A stretch of 64,000 bases of DNA, taken from positions 1 to 64,000 of the forward strand of contig NZ_JHZK01000005.1 of the NCBI RefSeq assembly GCF_000688515.1, written 5' to 3'. The notes under the pieces were generated by a model, which saw nothing but the letters and a program-made list of their open reading frames with translations, made no database searches and was not told where the DNA came from. The position numbers and the translations under genes are program-made. The stretch is from Afifella pfennigii DSM 17143. Its GTDB lineage: Bacteria; Pseudomonadota; Alphaproteobacteria; Rhizobiales; Afifellaceae. Position 1 is the stretch's first letter; each line of letters opens with the position of its first letter. Positions 1 to 8,309 of this stretch are shown in pieces.

Positions 1-322
1 CGCCCCGGCGCGCGAGATCGCCGACCTCTACAAAAGGCGCTGGGCCATCGAGCTGTTCTTCCGGTGGGTCAAGCAGACGCTCAAGATCAGGCATTTTCTC
101 GGGCGCGGCGAGAACGCCGTGCGCATCCAGATCGCCGTGGCGCTCATCGCCTTCCTCATCCTGCGCCTCGCCCAGGCCGCCCAGAACGCCATTCAAAGCC
201 CGCTCGCCTTCGCCAGGCTCGTGCGCGCCAACCTCATGCACAAAAAGCGCATCGACCGCCTGATCGAGCCACCCCCAGAGCCGTCCAAGGACCCCAACCA
301 AATGCTCCTGCAATGGGCGTGA
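1..322 (+). mobile_element. 3' fragment of an IS4-type DDE transposase gene
   Basis: An open frame enters from the left edge in frame 2 and stops at 320-322, giving the last ~106 residues of a transposase. It contains Y-(2)-R-(3)-E-(6)-K (YKRRWAIE...K), the YREK signature around the catalytic Glu of IS4-type DDE transposases. A hydrophobic helix and a basic tail follow. The N-terminal Asp residues lie outside the window, so whether the element is intact cannot be judged. No terminal inverted repeat can be confirmed because the left end is missing. The element would lie upstream of the antisense hemH and apparently does not interrupt a gene here. Confidence 0.8.
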
Positions 323-411
323 AATTAAACCGGACAGCCGTGGGCTTGACCATGGCATCTATTCCCGGGGCATTCCACGGGCTTTCGCTACGTTGAGAGG
401 CTGCGGGATGG

Positions 412-434
412 ATTGCCGGGTCAGGCCCGGCAAT
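412..434. repeat. Short palindromic intergenic repeat (REP-like)
   Basis: Nine-base arms ATTGCCGGG and CCCGGCAAT flank a five-base loop. From memory, palindromes of this form are scattered between genes in many rhizobial genomes. It lies between the transposase fragment and the 16-bp tandem array and could form a hairpin in RNA from either strand. Confidence 0.6.
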
Positions 435-441
435 GACGACA

Positions 442-521
442 GCCGAGGAAGATGACAGCCGAGGAAGATGACGGGCGAGGAAGATGACGGGCGAGGAAGA
501 CGACGGGCGAGGAAGGCGACA
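442..521. repeat. 16-bp tandem repeat, five copies
   Basis: Five contiguous 16-bp units of the form GSCGAGGAAGATGACR start at 442, 458, 474, 490 and 506, with one to three differences between units. The array is not a multiple of three and does not lie in a credible gene. It ends about 20 bp before the hemH stop codon. Confidence 0.85.
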
Positions 522-541
522 AGCGGGCGCAGGCGACGAGG

Positions 542-1570
542 CTAAAGCCAGCCCTGGAGCTCGCGCATCACCACCGTCTTGAGGACATGCATGCCGGCGG
601 CGCTGTCGTTGAGGCAGGGGATGTGGGTGAAGTTCTCGCCGCCATGCTCCTCGAAAATCTCGCCGACGCCGATGGCGATCTCCTCCAGCGTTTCCAGGCA
701 ATCGGAGACGAAGCCCGGATTCATCACCGCGACCGATTTGACGCCCTCCTCGGCAAGGCGCGCCACCGTCTCGTCGGTATAGGGCTGCAGCCATTCCTCC
801 GGGCCGAACCGGGACTGGAAGGTGGTGATCAGCTTCTCCTGCGGCATGCCGAGGCGCTCGGCCAGAAGCCGCGAGGTCTTCTGGCAATGGCAGTGATAGG
901 GGTCGCCCTTCTCGAAATAGGATCTCGGCAGGCCGTGATAGGAGGCCACCAGCACGTCCGGCGTGAAGTCCAGCGTCTGGTAGTGCTCCTCCACCGACTG
1001 GGCGAGGGCGTCGATATAGGCCGGCTCGTCATGCCAGGGCGGGGCGGTGCGGATGGCCGGCTGCCAGCGCATCAGCTTCAGCGCGTCGAAGGCCTTGTCG
1101 TTCACCGTCGCCGTCGTGGTGGCGCTGTATTGCGGATAAAGCGGCACGATGAGAACCTTCTCGCAGCCCTTTTCCTGAAGCGCGGTCAGCTTTTCCGCGA
1201 TGGTGGGATTGCCGTAACGCATCGCCCAGTCGACCTGCAGCCGCTCTTCGGCGGCGAAATCGGCGGCGAGCTTGTCCGACTGGCTGCGGGTGAAGGTTCT
1301 GAGCGGCGATTCGTTCAGCTCCTTGTTCCAGATCGTGGCATAGGCCTCGCCGCTCTTTTGCGGCCGCTTGGACAGCACGACGCCGTTGAGGATCGGCCAC
1401 CACAGAAGCCGCGGCGTCTCGATGACGCGGCGGTCGGAGAGGAACTCCTTCAAATAGCGGCGCATCGGCCAGTAATCGGTGCCGTCGGGCGTGCCCAGAT
1501 TGATGAGCAGCACGCCGATCCGCCCGGAACGCACCGGCGGGTGATCGGCGGGCAGGACCCGCTCCTTCAT
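542..1570 (-). CDS. hemH: Ferrochelatase
   Basis: Inserts Fe2+ into protoporphyrin IX, the last step of protoheme synthesis, at the cytoplasmic face of the inner membrane. The 342-residue product has the usual bacterial length. It starts with the family's GVLLINLGTPDG strand near residue 20 and carries the SYHGLP motif with the catalytic His at about 212. QSRFGPEEW follows near 252-260, and the conserved LETLEE with the second active-site acid lies near 292. CHC at 228-230 is not a typical cluster ligand set. The frame stays open upstream to 1666 and beyond, but the ATG at 1570 gives the N-terminus usual in rhizobial homologs. It is divergent from the 5'-nucleotidase gene across about 240 bp. 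Confidence 0.95.
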   Translation of the reverse strand: MKERVLPADHPPVRSGRIGVLLINLGTPDGTDYWPMRRYLKEFLSDRRVIETPRLLWWPILNGVVLSKRPQKSGEAYATIWNKELNESPLRTFTRSQSDKLAADFAAEERLQVDWAMRYGNPTIAEKLTALQEKGCEKVLIVPLYPQYSATTTATVNDKAFDALKLMRWQPAIRTAPPWHDEPAYIDALAQSVEEHYQTLDFTPDVLVASYHGLPRSYFEKGDPYHCHCQKTSRLLAERLGMPQEKLITTFQSRFGPEEWLQPYTDETVARLAEEGVKSVAVMNPGFVSDCLETLEEIAIGVGEIFEEHGGENFTHIPCLNDSAAGMHVLKTVVMRELQGWL

Positions 1571-1811
1571 GTCGTCGCGGCGGGAGGTGGAGCCGGAATC
1601 GAAATATGGCCGCTCCGTCAGGGCGGCATCCCGCGTCTTGGCGTTCAGGCGGCGAAATGCACTCATCTTATGCGATCTGGACTGTCCTTGGCGGTGGATG
1701 TCACCGGATTGTGTGAAGGTCTTGGTAGCACAAAGCGCAGCCGTGCGCATTGATCCGGCTCGCCGGTCTGGAAATGGTGTAACCTGGGAAGAAAAAGGAG
1801 GGGTCAAGGCG

Positions 1812-3320
1812 ATGTTTCGTTCCCTGCGGTGGTTTGCCGCGCTGGCGCTTGCCGGTCTTATCGCCGTTTCGGCCGTGGCGGCGGAGACGGCGCAGGTGAC
1901 ATTCTTGCTCGTCAACGACGCCGACCAGATGGCCGGCTCCAGCGACAGCCGCGGCGGCTATGCGCGCATCGCCGCCGCCGCGCAGGCGGAGCGGGCCAAG
2001 GGGGGCACGGTTTTGCTCGTGCATGCGGGCGATGCCATCTCGCCCTCGCTGATGTCCGGCTTCGATAACGGCGCCCATATCGTCACGCTTCTCAACCTCT
2101 TGCAGCTCGATGCCTTCGTGCCGGGCAACCACGAATTCGATTTCGGCGAGGAGATTTTCCGCCGGCGCATGGCCGAGGCGAATTTCCCGCTCCTGGCGGC
2201 AAACCTCGCCGATGCGGAGGGCAAGCCGCTGCCGGGCTTCCGAAGCTCCAGGATCGTCGAAGTCGGGCCTGCGAAGATCGGCATTCTCGGCCTCACGGCG
2301 GAGGATTCCTACGTCAAAGCCAGCCCCGGCGCGCTGAAGATCACGCCGAGCCTTGAGGCCGGCAAGCGCGAGGCGGAGGCGCTGCGCCAGGCCGGCGCCG
2401 ATTTCGTCGTCGCCGTCGCCCATGCCGGCCGCGCCGTCGACCGCGAACTCTTCCAGAGCCGGGCCTTCGATCTCATCCTGTCGGGCGACGACCACGATCT
2501 GATGGTCTTCTTCGACGGCCGGACCGCCATGGTGGAGGCCAAGGAGCAGGGCGAATTCGTCATGGCGGTCGACATCACGCTCAACATCGCGCAGGAGGAA
2601 GAGCGGCGAGATGTCGATTGGTGGCCGGCCTTCCGCCCCATCGACACCGCCTTGGTCGTGCCCGATCCGCAGGTTCAGGCGAAGATCGAGGAGTTTCAGG
2701 CCGACCTCACCAAGGAGCTCGACGTGGCCGTCGGCACCACGGCTACCGAGCTCGACAGCCGCCGGGCGACGGTGCGTTCCGGCGAAGCGGCGATCGGCAA
2801 TCTCGTCGCAGACGCCATGCGCGCCGGCGTCAAGGCCGATGTCGCCATCACCAATGGCGGCGGCATCCGCGGCAATCGCATCTACGATGCCGGCACCGAG
2901 CTCAGCCGTCGCGACATCCTGGAAGAGCTGCCCTTCGGCAACCGCACGGTGAAGCTCGAGATCACCGGGGCGGGCATCCTGGAGGCGCTGGAGCACGGCT
3001 TTTCCGGCGTGGAGGAAGGGGCCGGCCGCTTCCCGCAGGTTTCCGGCATGCAGGTTGAGGTGGACCTTTCAAAACCGGTGGGAAGCCGGGTTATCGCCGT
3101 GACGATCGGCGGCCAGAAGCTTCGGCCTGCCAAGACCTATACGCTCGCCACCAACGATTTCATGGCGCGCGGCGGCGACGGCTACGAGGCCTTCGCGGCG
3201 GCGACGCCGATCCTCGGCGAACGCGACGGCAGGCTGATGGCGAGCGACGTCATGGCCTATATCCGCGCCGCCGGCGAGGTGGCGCCGAGGCCGGAGGGGC
3301 GTATCAGGGTGAGGGGCTAG
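1812..3320 (+). CDS. Secreted 5'-nucleotidase / 2',3'-cyclic phosphodiesterase family protein
   Basis: A 502-residue periplasmic metallophosphoesterase of the UshA/CpdB superfamily. ATG 1812 is chosen because AAAGGAGGGG lies 8-10 bases upstream and a signal peptide (about residues 1-24, ending SAVAAE) follows. The N-terminal phosphoesterase domain has VNDAD, GDAISPS, GNHEFDFG, VAHAGR and GDDHD. The C-terminal nucleotidase domain has GNLVADAM and TNGGGIRG. Oddly, the first metal motif reads NDADQM instead of the usual NDxH, and the last reads GDDHD instead of GHxH. Metal binding may therefore be altered, or this belongs to a subfamily. The substrate is probably a nucleotide, but this is not provable from sequence. 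Confidence 0.88.
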   Translation: MFRSLRWFAALALAGLIAVSAVAAETAQVTFLLVNDADQMAGSSDSRGGYARIAAAAQAERAKGGTVLLVHAGDAISPSLMSGFDNGAHIVTLLNLLQLDAFVPGNHEFDFGEEIFRRRMAEANFPLLAANLADAEGKPLPGFRSSRIVEVGPAKIGILGLTAEDSYVKASPGALKITPSLEAGKREAEALRQAGADFVVAVAHAGRAVDRELFQSRAFDLILSGDDHDLMVFFDGRTAMVEAKEQGEFVMAVDITLNIAQEEERRDVDWWPAFRPIDTALVVPDPQVQAKIEEFQADLTKELDVAVGTTATELDSRRATVRSGEAAIGNLVADAMRAGVKADVAITNGGGIRGNRIYDAGTELSRRDILEELPFGNRTVKLEITGAGILEALEHGFSGVEEGAGRFPQVSGMQVEVDLSKPVGSRVIAVTIGGQKLRPAKTYTLATNDFMARGGDGYEAFAAATPILGERDGRLMASDVMAYIRAAGEVAPRPEGRIRVRG

Positions 3321-3353
3321 CCAGAGCGTACCGCGCCGGCCGTGTACTCCCCG

Positions 3354-3492
3354 CCCTCCCCTTGAAGGGGGAGGGTCGGGCCGGAGGCCCGGGGTGGGGT
3401 GAAGCCACAAGCTCTGCGGCGGATCGATCACCCCGTCCCGCCGCTGCCGGCTCGCGCCGGAGCGACGACCTCCCCCCTCGAGGGGAGGAGGG
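3354..3492 (-). repeat. Dispersed composite palindromic repeat, copy A (inverted orientation)
   Basis: A ~140-bp intergenic element with a C/G-rich palindrome at each end (CCCTCCCCTTGAAGGGGGAG and ACCTCCCCCCTCGAGGGGAG) and GGGGTGGGGTGA inside. It is the reverse-complement orientation of the copies at 21146, 22212 and 22796. It fills the gap between the 5'-nucleotidase and the PaaK-like ligase, just past both stop codons, so it may also act as a bidirectional terminator-like hairpin. Confidence 0.8.
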
Positions 3493-3519
3493 AGCCTGGC
3501 GCCGGTTCTGAGGTTTCGC

Positions 3520-4773
3520 CTAGTCGTATTTGCGCTCGTCGGAGATGACCTTGCCGTCATTGGGCAGCGAGCCGGGCGCCACTTCCTCCACCTCGCCGCG
3601 CAGATGGGTGATGTCGCGGAGCGCCTCCGCGATCGCCTCCGTGGAGCGGATGTCGCCCTCGCGCGAGCCCTCCACCATCAAGAGCATCTTGTCCTGCTCG
3701 CCCTCGCGCAGGACGAGGAGGCGGGCCCTGGAGACTTCCGGCCGGCGCTTCAGGAGCTCGGCGATCTGCGCCGGATCGACGAACATGCCCTTCACCTTGG
3801 TGCGCTGGTCGGCGCGGCCGAGCCAGCCCTTGAGGCGCATATTGGTGCGCCCGCAGGGGCTTTCCCCCTCCAGCACCGCCGATAGGTCGCCGGTGGCGAA
3901 GCGCACCAGCGGATAGGCCGGGTTCAAGGTGGTGACGACGACCTCGCCGACCTCGCCGTCGGGCACCGGATCGCCCGTTCCCGGCCGGACGATCTCCACC
4001 AGCACCGTCTCGTTCACCACCATGCCGGGGCAGACGCTGCCGTCGTCGGCGCGGCCCTCATAGGCGATGAGGCCGATATCGGCGGTGGCATAGGCCTGCA
4101 TGACGGCGATGCCGCGTTCCTGGTATTCCTCGCGCAGGCTCGGGAACAGGGCGCCCCCGGAGACGAGCGCCTTGTTCAGGGAGGAGACGTCCGTGCCGTT
4201 CTCCGCCGCCTTGTCGAGGATGACTTTGAGGAAATCCGGCGTACCGAGATAGGCGGTGGCCTTCAGCGCGGCTATGGCGCCGGCATGGGCCTCTGAATTG
4301 CCCGGCCCGGCCGGATAGACCGTGCAGCCGATGGCGCGCGCGCCCTCGTCCAGGATGAAGCCGCCCGGCGTCATCTGATAGCCGAAGCAATTGATCACCA
4401 TGTCGCGCGGGCGGAAACCGGCCGCGTGCAGGGCCCGGGCGGCGTGCCAGGGATCGCTTTCGGGCGGCTGCGGCTCCCAGATCGGGCCCGGCGACATGAA
4501 GACACGTCCGCCCCTCAAAGCCTTGGCCGGGACGAAGCCGCCGAAGGGCGGGTCCTCGGCCTGCATCTCCATCAGCTGCGCCTTTCTCAGAATGGGCAGG
4601 CGCGCCAGCGCCTCGCGCGAGGTGAGGCTGCGCGGCTCGATGCCGGCGAGATGGCGCTGAAGGCCCGGCGCGTCGAGGAGGGCCTGGGTGAGGAAGGGCA
4701 CGAGGCGGGAGAAGAAGTCCCGCTCGCGCTCCTGCCGGGGCCGCGTTTCCAAGACATCGAAATGATCGCTCAT
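3520..4773 (-). CDS. PaaK-like (phenylacetate-CoA ligase family) AMP-forming ligase
   Basis: 417 residues, typical of the PaaK branch of the ANL superfamily, which activates aryl or acyl carboxylates via an acyl-AMP to CoA thioesters. Recognisable elements are FGYQMTPGGF, YPAGPGNSEAH (equivalent of the family's PAGTGNTE stretch), YLGTPDFLK, the hinge-type LVRFATGDLS and the C-terminal GRADQRTKVKGMFV. The ATG at 4773 follows GGAAAGGGAAGGCGAGGACG on the sense strand, a reasonable ribosome site. In many alphaproteobacteria such a gene accompanies Liv-type ABC operons; here it is ~17 kb from that operon, with repeat copy A just beyond its stop. Substrate unknown. Confidence 0.82.
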   Translation of the reverse strand: MSDHFDVLETRPRQERERDFFSRLVPFLTQALLDAPGLQRHLAGIEPRSLTSREALARLPILRKAQLMEMQAEDPPFGGFVPAKALRGGRVFMSPGPIWEPQPPESDPWHAARALHAAGFRPRDMVINCFGYQMTPGGFILDEGARAIGCTVYPAGPGNSEAHAGAIAALKATAYLGTPDFLKVILDKAAENGTDVSSLNKALVSGGALFPSLREEYQERGIAVMQAYATADIGLIAYEGRADDGSVCPGMVVNETVLVEIVRPGTGDPVPDGEVGEVVVTTLNPAYPLVRFATGDLSAVLEGESPCGRTNMRLKGWLGRADQRTKVKGMFVDPAQIAELLKRRPEVSRARLLVLREGEQDKMLLMVEGSREGDIRSTEAIAEALRDITHLRGEVEEVAPGSLPNDGKVISDERKYD

Positions 4774-4838
4774 CGTCCTCGCCTTCCCTTTCCGGCGGCG
4801 CAATTTCACGCCGGTCGCCGCGTCCGCAATCGTCCGCC

Positions 4839-4867
4839 TTGACACCCTTCAAGGCCAGACCCTAAAT
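4839..4867 (+). promoter_or_regulatory. Sigma-70-type promoter for tRNA-Ala
   Basis: TTGACA at 4839-4844, a 17-base spacer and CTAAAT at 4862-4867 make a near-consensus housekeeping promoter. Its expected start near 4874 is about 30 bases before the mature tRNA. Confidence 0.7.
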
Positions 4868-4903
4868 GCGCCTCGCTCGCCAATGCGCCGCATTGGTCGC
4901 GGC

Positions 4904-4979
4904 GGGGCCGTAGCTCAGATGGGAGAGCGCTGCAATCGCACTGCAGAGGTCAGGGGTTCGATTCCCCTCGGCTCCACCA
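4904..4979 (+). tRNA. tRNA-Ala (anticodon CGC)
   Basis: 76 bases fold as a complete cloverleaf. The acceptor GGGGCCG pairs with CGGCTCC, the D stem is GCTC/GAGC, and the anticodon stem CTGCA/TGCAG encloses the seven-base loop ATCGCAC with anticodon CGC. The T arm is GGGG-TTCGATT-CCCC and CCA is encoded at the 3' end. It reads the GCG alanine codon, in keeping with the GC-rich codon use around it. No integrase gene is adjacent. Confidence 0.97.
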
Positions 4980-5164
4980 GTTTTCGGGTGGGCGATGCCG
5001 CCCGCCAACCCATCGCGCTCGCCCCGGTTCGAGGTTCCTCCTCTTGCCTGCGCCAGCATCCCGCCCTTGCATGAGACATCAACGCCGCCTCAACTGTCTT
5101 TCGACCGCCCTGTGCCGGAGCGGCCGCCGCCGCATCGCCGTTAGGCGCAGGCTGGGCTGAGGCG

Positions 5165-5818
5165 ATGGAGGAGGCGGCGGTCGCCGATTATTACAGCCAT
5201 GCCCGCCGGGAGGTCCTGCCCTTCCTGCCGGAACGCTCGGCGCGCCTCCTCGACCTTGGCTGCGGAGCCGGCGCCACCGTGGCGGCGATCCGCGGCGTGC
5301 GGGAGGTGGAATGGGCGGGCGGCGTGGAGCTCGACCCGAAGGCCGCGGCGATCGCCCGCACCCGCCTTGACCATGTGGAAGAGGGCCGGCTGGAAGAGGC
5401 GCGCCTTGAAGAGGTCGTCTCGCCCGGCAGCCTCGATCTCATCTTGTGTCTCGACATCCTGGAGCATCTCGTCGATCCCTGGGCACAGGTGCGACGGCTC
5501 TCGCCGCTCCTCGGCCCCGGCGGCCGGCTCATCGTCTCGGTGCCGAACATCCGCCATTGGAAGTTCATCTGGCGGCTTCTGACCAAGGGCGATTTCCGTT
5601 ACCGCGAGGCGGGGCTTCTGGACGCCACGCATCTGCGCTTCTTCACCTACGAGACGGCGACCGAACTCGCCACGGCCGGCGGCCTGGAGCTCATCACCTG
5701 CCGCAATGCCACGCGCTACGGGCCCTTGGAGATCCGCCGCTGGCTGGCGGCGGCGACGGGCGGGCGCGCCGACAAGCTGCTCGCCAAGCAGTTCATCGTC
5801 GTGGCCGGCCGTCGATGA
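5165..5818 (+). CDS. Class I SAM-dependent methyltransferase
   Basis: 217 residues with a Rossmann-type fold. Motif I LDLGCGAG lies at about 29-36, an acidic residue ends strand 2 (GVELD), and DLILCLDILEHL forms the motif IV/post-I region at about 97-108. A PNIRHW segment and LLDATHLRFFT follow, typical of Methyltransf_11/23-type enzymes acting in polysaccharide or small-molecule modification. The stop overlaps the start of the glycosyltransferase gene (ATGA), so the two are very probably co-translated. This suggests methylation of a sugar or glycan, an inference only. Confidence 0.85.
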   Translation: MEEAAVADYYSHARREVLPFLPERSARLLDLGCGAGATVAAIRGVREVEWAGGVELDPKAAAIARTRLDHVEEGRLEEARLEEVVSPGSLDLILCLDILEHLVDPWAQVRRLSPLLGPGGRLIVSVPNIRHWKFIWRLLTKGDFRYREAGLLDATHLRFFTYETATELATAGGLELITCRNATRYGPLEIRRWLAAATGGRADKLLAKQFIVVAGRR

Positions 5819-6690
5819 GCGCCATGCAAGGCGGGCAGGCCACGGAAGGTGAGGTGACGCGTCTCGTCGTCGCCTACAATTCGGCCGAGGCGCTCGCCTG
5901 GCAGACGGCGAATTCGGCGCCCCTGCCGACGCTGCTGGTCGACAATGCCAGCGCCGACGACACGCTGGCGCGGGCGCGCCGGCTCGGCCTTCGGACCCTC
6001 GCCCTGCCGGCCAATATCGGCTTCGGGCGGGCTGTCATGGCAGGTCTCGCCGAGGTTGAGAGCGAGTTCGCCCTCATCGTCAACCCGGATGCCGCCGCCG
6101 ATGCCGCCGCCGTCGCCGCGCTCCTCGAGGCGGCGCGGCGCTACCCGGAATGCGACCTCTTCGTGCCGCGGATCGTCGACGAGGAGGGCGCCGTCTTCTT
6201 TCGCTGCGAGACCTGCTTTGAGCCGCGCCAGCGGCACCGCGAGCCGCCGCAGGGGGATGCCTGCGTGCCGGTCATCTCCGGGGCGGCGATGCTGGTCAGG
6301 GTGGCGCCGTTTCGCGCCTTCGGCGGTTTCGATCCGAATATCTTCCTCTATTTCGAGGAGGACGAGCTGTGCTTCCGCTACCGGGCGGCGCGGCGGCCGA
6401 TCATCTACGTGCCCGAAGCCGGCATCCTGCATCTGCGCGACGGCTCTTCCCAGCCGGATAGAGGGACGAGCCGGCTGAAGGATGTCTCCTTCGGCTGGTC
6501 GCTCGCCTATGTGATGGGCCGGCACGGACGTGGCAGCCGGGGCGCGGTGCTTGCCGCGATGGCGGGCAAGATCCCGGCCTACCTGCTTTTCGGCCGCTGG
6601 GGGCGGGCACGCCGGCAATGGCGGCGCGTGGCGGGCTTCCTCGCCGCGCTGCGCGGGCGGCCGGCGCCCTTCATGCCACCGGCGGGCTGA
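5815..6690 (+). CDS. Glycosyltransferase family 2 (rhamnosyltransferase-like)
   Basis: A 291-residue GT-A enzyme that transfers a sugar from a nucleotide donor. It shows VVAYNSA at the N-terminus, LLVDNASADDT, NIGFGRA and NPDA (the metal/donor region). ISGAAMLVR and FGGFDPNIFLYFEEDELCFR give the layout of WbbL-type rhamnosyltransferases. A hydrophobic C-terminal stretch (IPAYLLFGRW) may touch the membrane. The ATG overlaps the methyltransferase stop by four bases. The pair has no neighbouring polysaccharide cluster, so the glycan target is unknown. Confidence 0.88.
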   Translation: MSAMQGGQATEGEVTRLVVAYNSAEALAWQTANSAPLPTLLVDNASADDTLARARRLGLRTLALPANIGFGRAVMAGLAEVESEFALIVNPDAAADAAAVAALLEAARRYPECDLFVPRIVDEEGAVFFRCETCFEPRQRHREPPQGDACVPVISGAAMLVRVAPFRAFGGFDPNIFLYFEEDELCFRYRAARRPIIYVPEAGILHLRDGSSQPDRGTSRLKDVSFGWSLAYVMGRHGRGSRGAVLAAMAGKIPAYLLFGRWGRARRQWRRVAGFLAALRGRPAPFMPPAG

Positions 6691-6700
6691 GCCCGGCGTG

Positions 6701-6740
6701 CGCCTGCCGCTTGTCGCGCGCGCCTGCCGCTTGTCGCGCG
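6701..6740. repeat. Exact 20-bp tandem duplication
   Basis: The 20-mer CGCCTGCCGCTTGTCGCGCG occurs twice head to tail (6701-6720, 6721-6740) just after the glycosyltransferase stop. It looks like recent replication slippage in an intergenic spacer. No gene is involved. Confidence 0.9.
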
Positions 6741-6879
6741 CGCCCGCGCTATGATGCGGCGGCGCTTTCGCTTTTCTCCTGCACCGTGACGGGGAACTGG
6801 GTGCGCGTGCGTGTGTTGGTGCCTGCAAAATCACCGGTGCGGGCCCGCCGGGCTCGGCCGATGACACGGAGGTTTTAGA

Positions 6880-7416
6880 TTGGTCCAGGACACATTGCTT
6901 TATCAGCTCGCCCAGGCCGGCAAGGCGCAACGGGTGTTCATCGCAACGAAGCTCAGGGAGGTAGGGCTGCATCCGGGACAGGATTCGGTCCTGATGCTGA
7001 TCAAGGAGAAGGGCTCCGTCTGCCTTTCCGATCTCGGCCTGCTTCTGGCCATCCAGCCGCCGACGGTGACGAAAATGACGGTGCGGCTGGAACGGGCCGG
7101 CTATATCTTGCGGCGCAGCTCTCCCCAGGATCAGCGCAAATGCATGATCGATCTCACCGAGAAGGGCGAGGAGAAGGTGGCGGAGCTGGAAGAGCTCTGG
7201 CGCAGGGCCGACGAAGAGGCCATGCAGGGCGTCTCGCCCTCCGCGCGTGCCTTTCTGGGAGAAACGCTCTGCGATCTGGAGAGCGTGCTTTACCGCAGGG
7301 CCGGCCGCTGGAAGGCCTATGGCAAGGAGACGAGCCGGGCACGCGCGCCGCGCCAGCACGGGCACGGCGGCCATGCCGGCGCTGTCCCGGTTTCCGTGCG
7401 CGAAAGCGCCCTTTGA
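6880..7416 (+). CDS. MarR-family transcriptional regulator
   Basis: 178 residues; residues about 1-140 form a winged-helix MarR domain (LREVGLHPGQDSVLMLI, LSDLGLLLAIQPPTVTKMTVRLERAGYI recognition region, DQRKCMIDLTEKG wing). The start is a TTG at 6880, decided by CGGAGG ending eight bases upstream; no in-frame ATG fits the domain start. A basic, His/Gly-rich tail (about 148-178) is extra relative to typical MarR proteins. The gene lies 56 bp upstream of nepR in the same direction, so it could share a transcript with it. Ligand and targets are unknown. Confidence 0.88.
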   Translation: MVQDTLLYQLAQAGKAQRVFIATKLREVGLHPGQDSVLMLIKEKGSVCLSDLGLLLAIQPPTVTKMTVRLERAGYILRRSSPQDQRKCMIDLTEKGEEKVAELEELWRRADEEAMQGVSPSARAFLGETLCDLESVLYRRAGRWKAYGKETSRARAPRQHGHGGHAGAVPVSVRESAL

Positions 7417-7472
7417 CAGGGCGGCCGTGATTTGAGCACAGTCCCGGATGTGCCGTCCGCAAGGGGAAAAAG

Positions 7473-7736
7473 ATGATCAGAGCGCGGCCGAGCATATCCG
7501 GCTCCGTCATGGCTTCACCTCACATATCGTCCGACGCGAAGGATGACGATTTGAAGGAACAGCTCGCCCGCCTCGGCGAAGAGGTGCTGGCGGAAGAGGT
7601 GCCGGATCGCCTTTTGAAGGCGTTGATCGGCGAGGCGCCACCCGCCGCCGAGAGCGAGGCGACGGCGACGTCTGGCCAGCCCGATCCGGTCGGGCGCGAG
7701 GACGGCGACGAGGACGGGGACGATCCCGCGACTTAG
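7473..7736 (+). CDS. nepR: NepR-type anti-sigma factor of the general stress response
   Basis: An 87-residue protein with the NepR core at about 27-54 (LKEQLARLGEEV, EEVPDRLLKAL), matching the family pattern L..L...V..E.VPDRL..L. The C-terminal tail is acidic. In the known pathway NepR holds EcfG inactive, and phosphorylated PhyR binds NepR to release it. ATG 7473 follows AAGGGGAAAAAG; a second ATG at 7509 lacks a ribosome site. The usual alphaproteobacterial order is a nepR-ecfG operon, but here nepR faces ecfG convergently with only 45 bp between stops. Call rests on the motif and location. Confidence 0.85.
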   Translation: MIRARPSISGSVMASPHISSDAKDDDLKEQLARLGEEVLAEEVPDRLLKALIGEAPPAAESEATATSGQPDPVGREDGDEDGDDPAT

Positions 7737-7781
7737 CAGCCTGCTGGGCCGACCGCCCGTTCCGGCGCCGGGACGCCGGCC

Positions 7782-8309
7782 CTAGGGCGTGTCGCCCGCC
7801 TCTTTCTGAGCATGCGGTTGCATCAGCTGCAGGAGCCGGGCGCGAGCGCGCGATACCCGCGAGCGCACCGTGCCGATCGGGACGTCGAGCAGCCGTGCCG
7901 CCTCCTCGTAGGGCACGCCCTCCACCGCCGTCAGAAGCAGAATCTCGCGATGCTCCGCAGAAAGCAGGCCGAAGGCCTCGCCCACCTCGCCGAGCTCCAC
8001 TGCCGATTCCTGGCCCGGCTCGCTATGGGTGAGCGGCTCGTGGGTAAGGTCGGCCTCCACGCGGCGGCGATTGGCGCTCTTGCGCAGATCGTTCTTGTAG
8101 ATGTTGCGCAGGATGGTGAAGAGCCAGGCTTTCAAATTGGTGCCCGGTTGAAACCGATCCAGCGAGGCAACGGCCCGCACCAGACATTCCTGCACAAGGT
8201 CGTCGGCCCATTCGGCGTCCTGGACCAGGTATCGCGCGAAGCGGCGCAGATGCGGGATCAGCGCCTCGATTTCGCGTCGCGTATCGGCGGTCGGTTCCCT
8301 CTCCAGCAT
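7782..8309 (-). CDS. ecfG: ECF sigma factor EcfG (general stress sigma factor)
   Basis: 175 residues with sigma-70 region 2 (RFARYLVQDAEWADDLVQEC, then GTNLKAWLFTILRN, the ECF15/EcfG hallmark) and region 4 (LSAEHREILLLTAVEGVPYEEAARLLDVPIGTVRSR). It directs RNA polymerase to general stress promoters after release from NepR. It is transcribed away from phyR (242 bp between starts) and towards nepR. I searched its upstream region by eye for the EcfG -35 GGAAC with a matching -10 and found none, so autoregulation is not evident. Confidence 0.93.
   Translation of the reverse strand: MLEREPTADTRREIEALIPHLRRFARYLVQDAEWADDLVQECLVRAVASLDRFQPGTNLKAWLFTILRNIYKNDLRKSANRRRVEADLTHEPLTHSEPGQESAVELGEVGEAFGLLSAEHREILLLTAVEGVPYEEAARLLDVPIGTVRSRVSRARARLLQLMQPHAQKEAGDTP

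Noticed and set aside
587-1753. Long plus-strand open frame opposite hemH
   Set aside because: Shadow of the GC-rich hemH frame; no domain, His/Arg/Gly-rich composition typical of antisense reading.
4904-5164. Integration site at the tRNA-Ala gene
   Set aside because: No integrase and no repeat of the tRNA 3' end is visible downstream within the window.
5716-7374. 552-codon minus-strand open frame across the glycosyltransferase and MarR genes
   Set aside because: Overlaps two well-supported genes on the other strand and has no recognisable motif.
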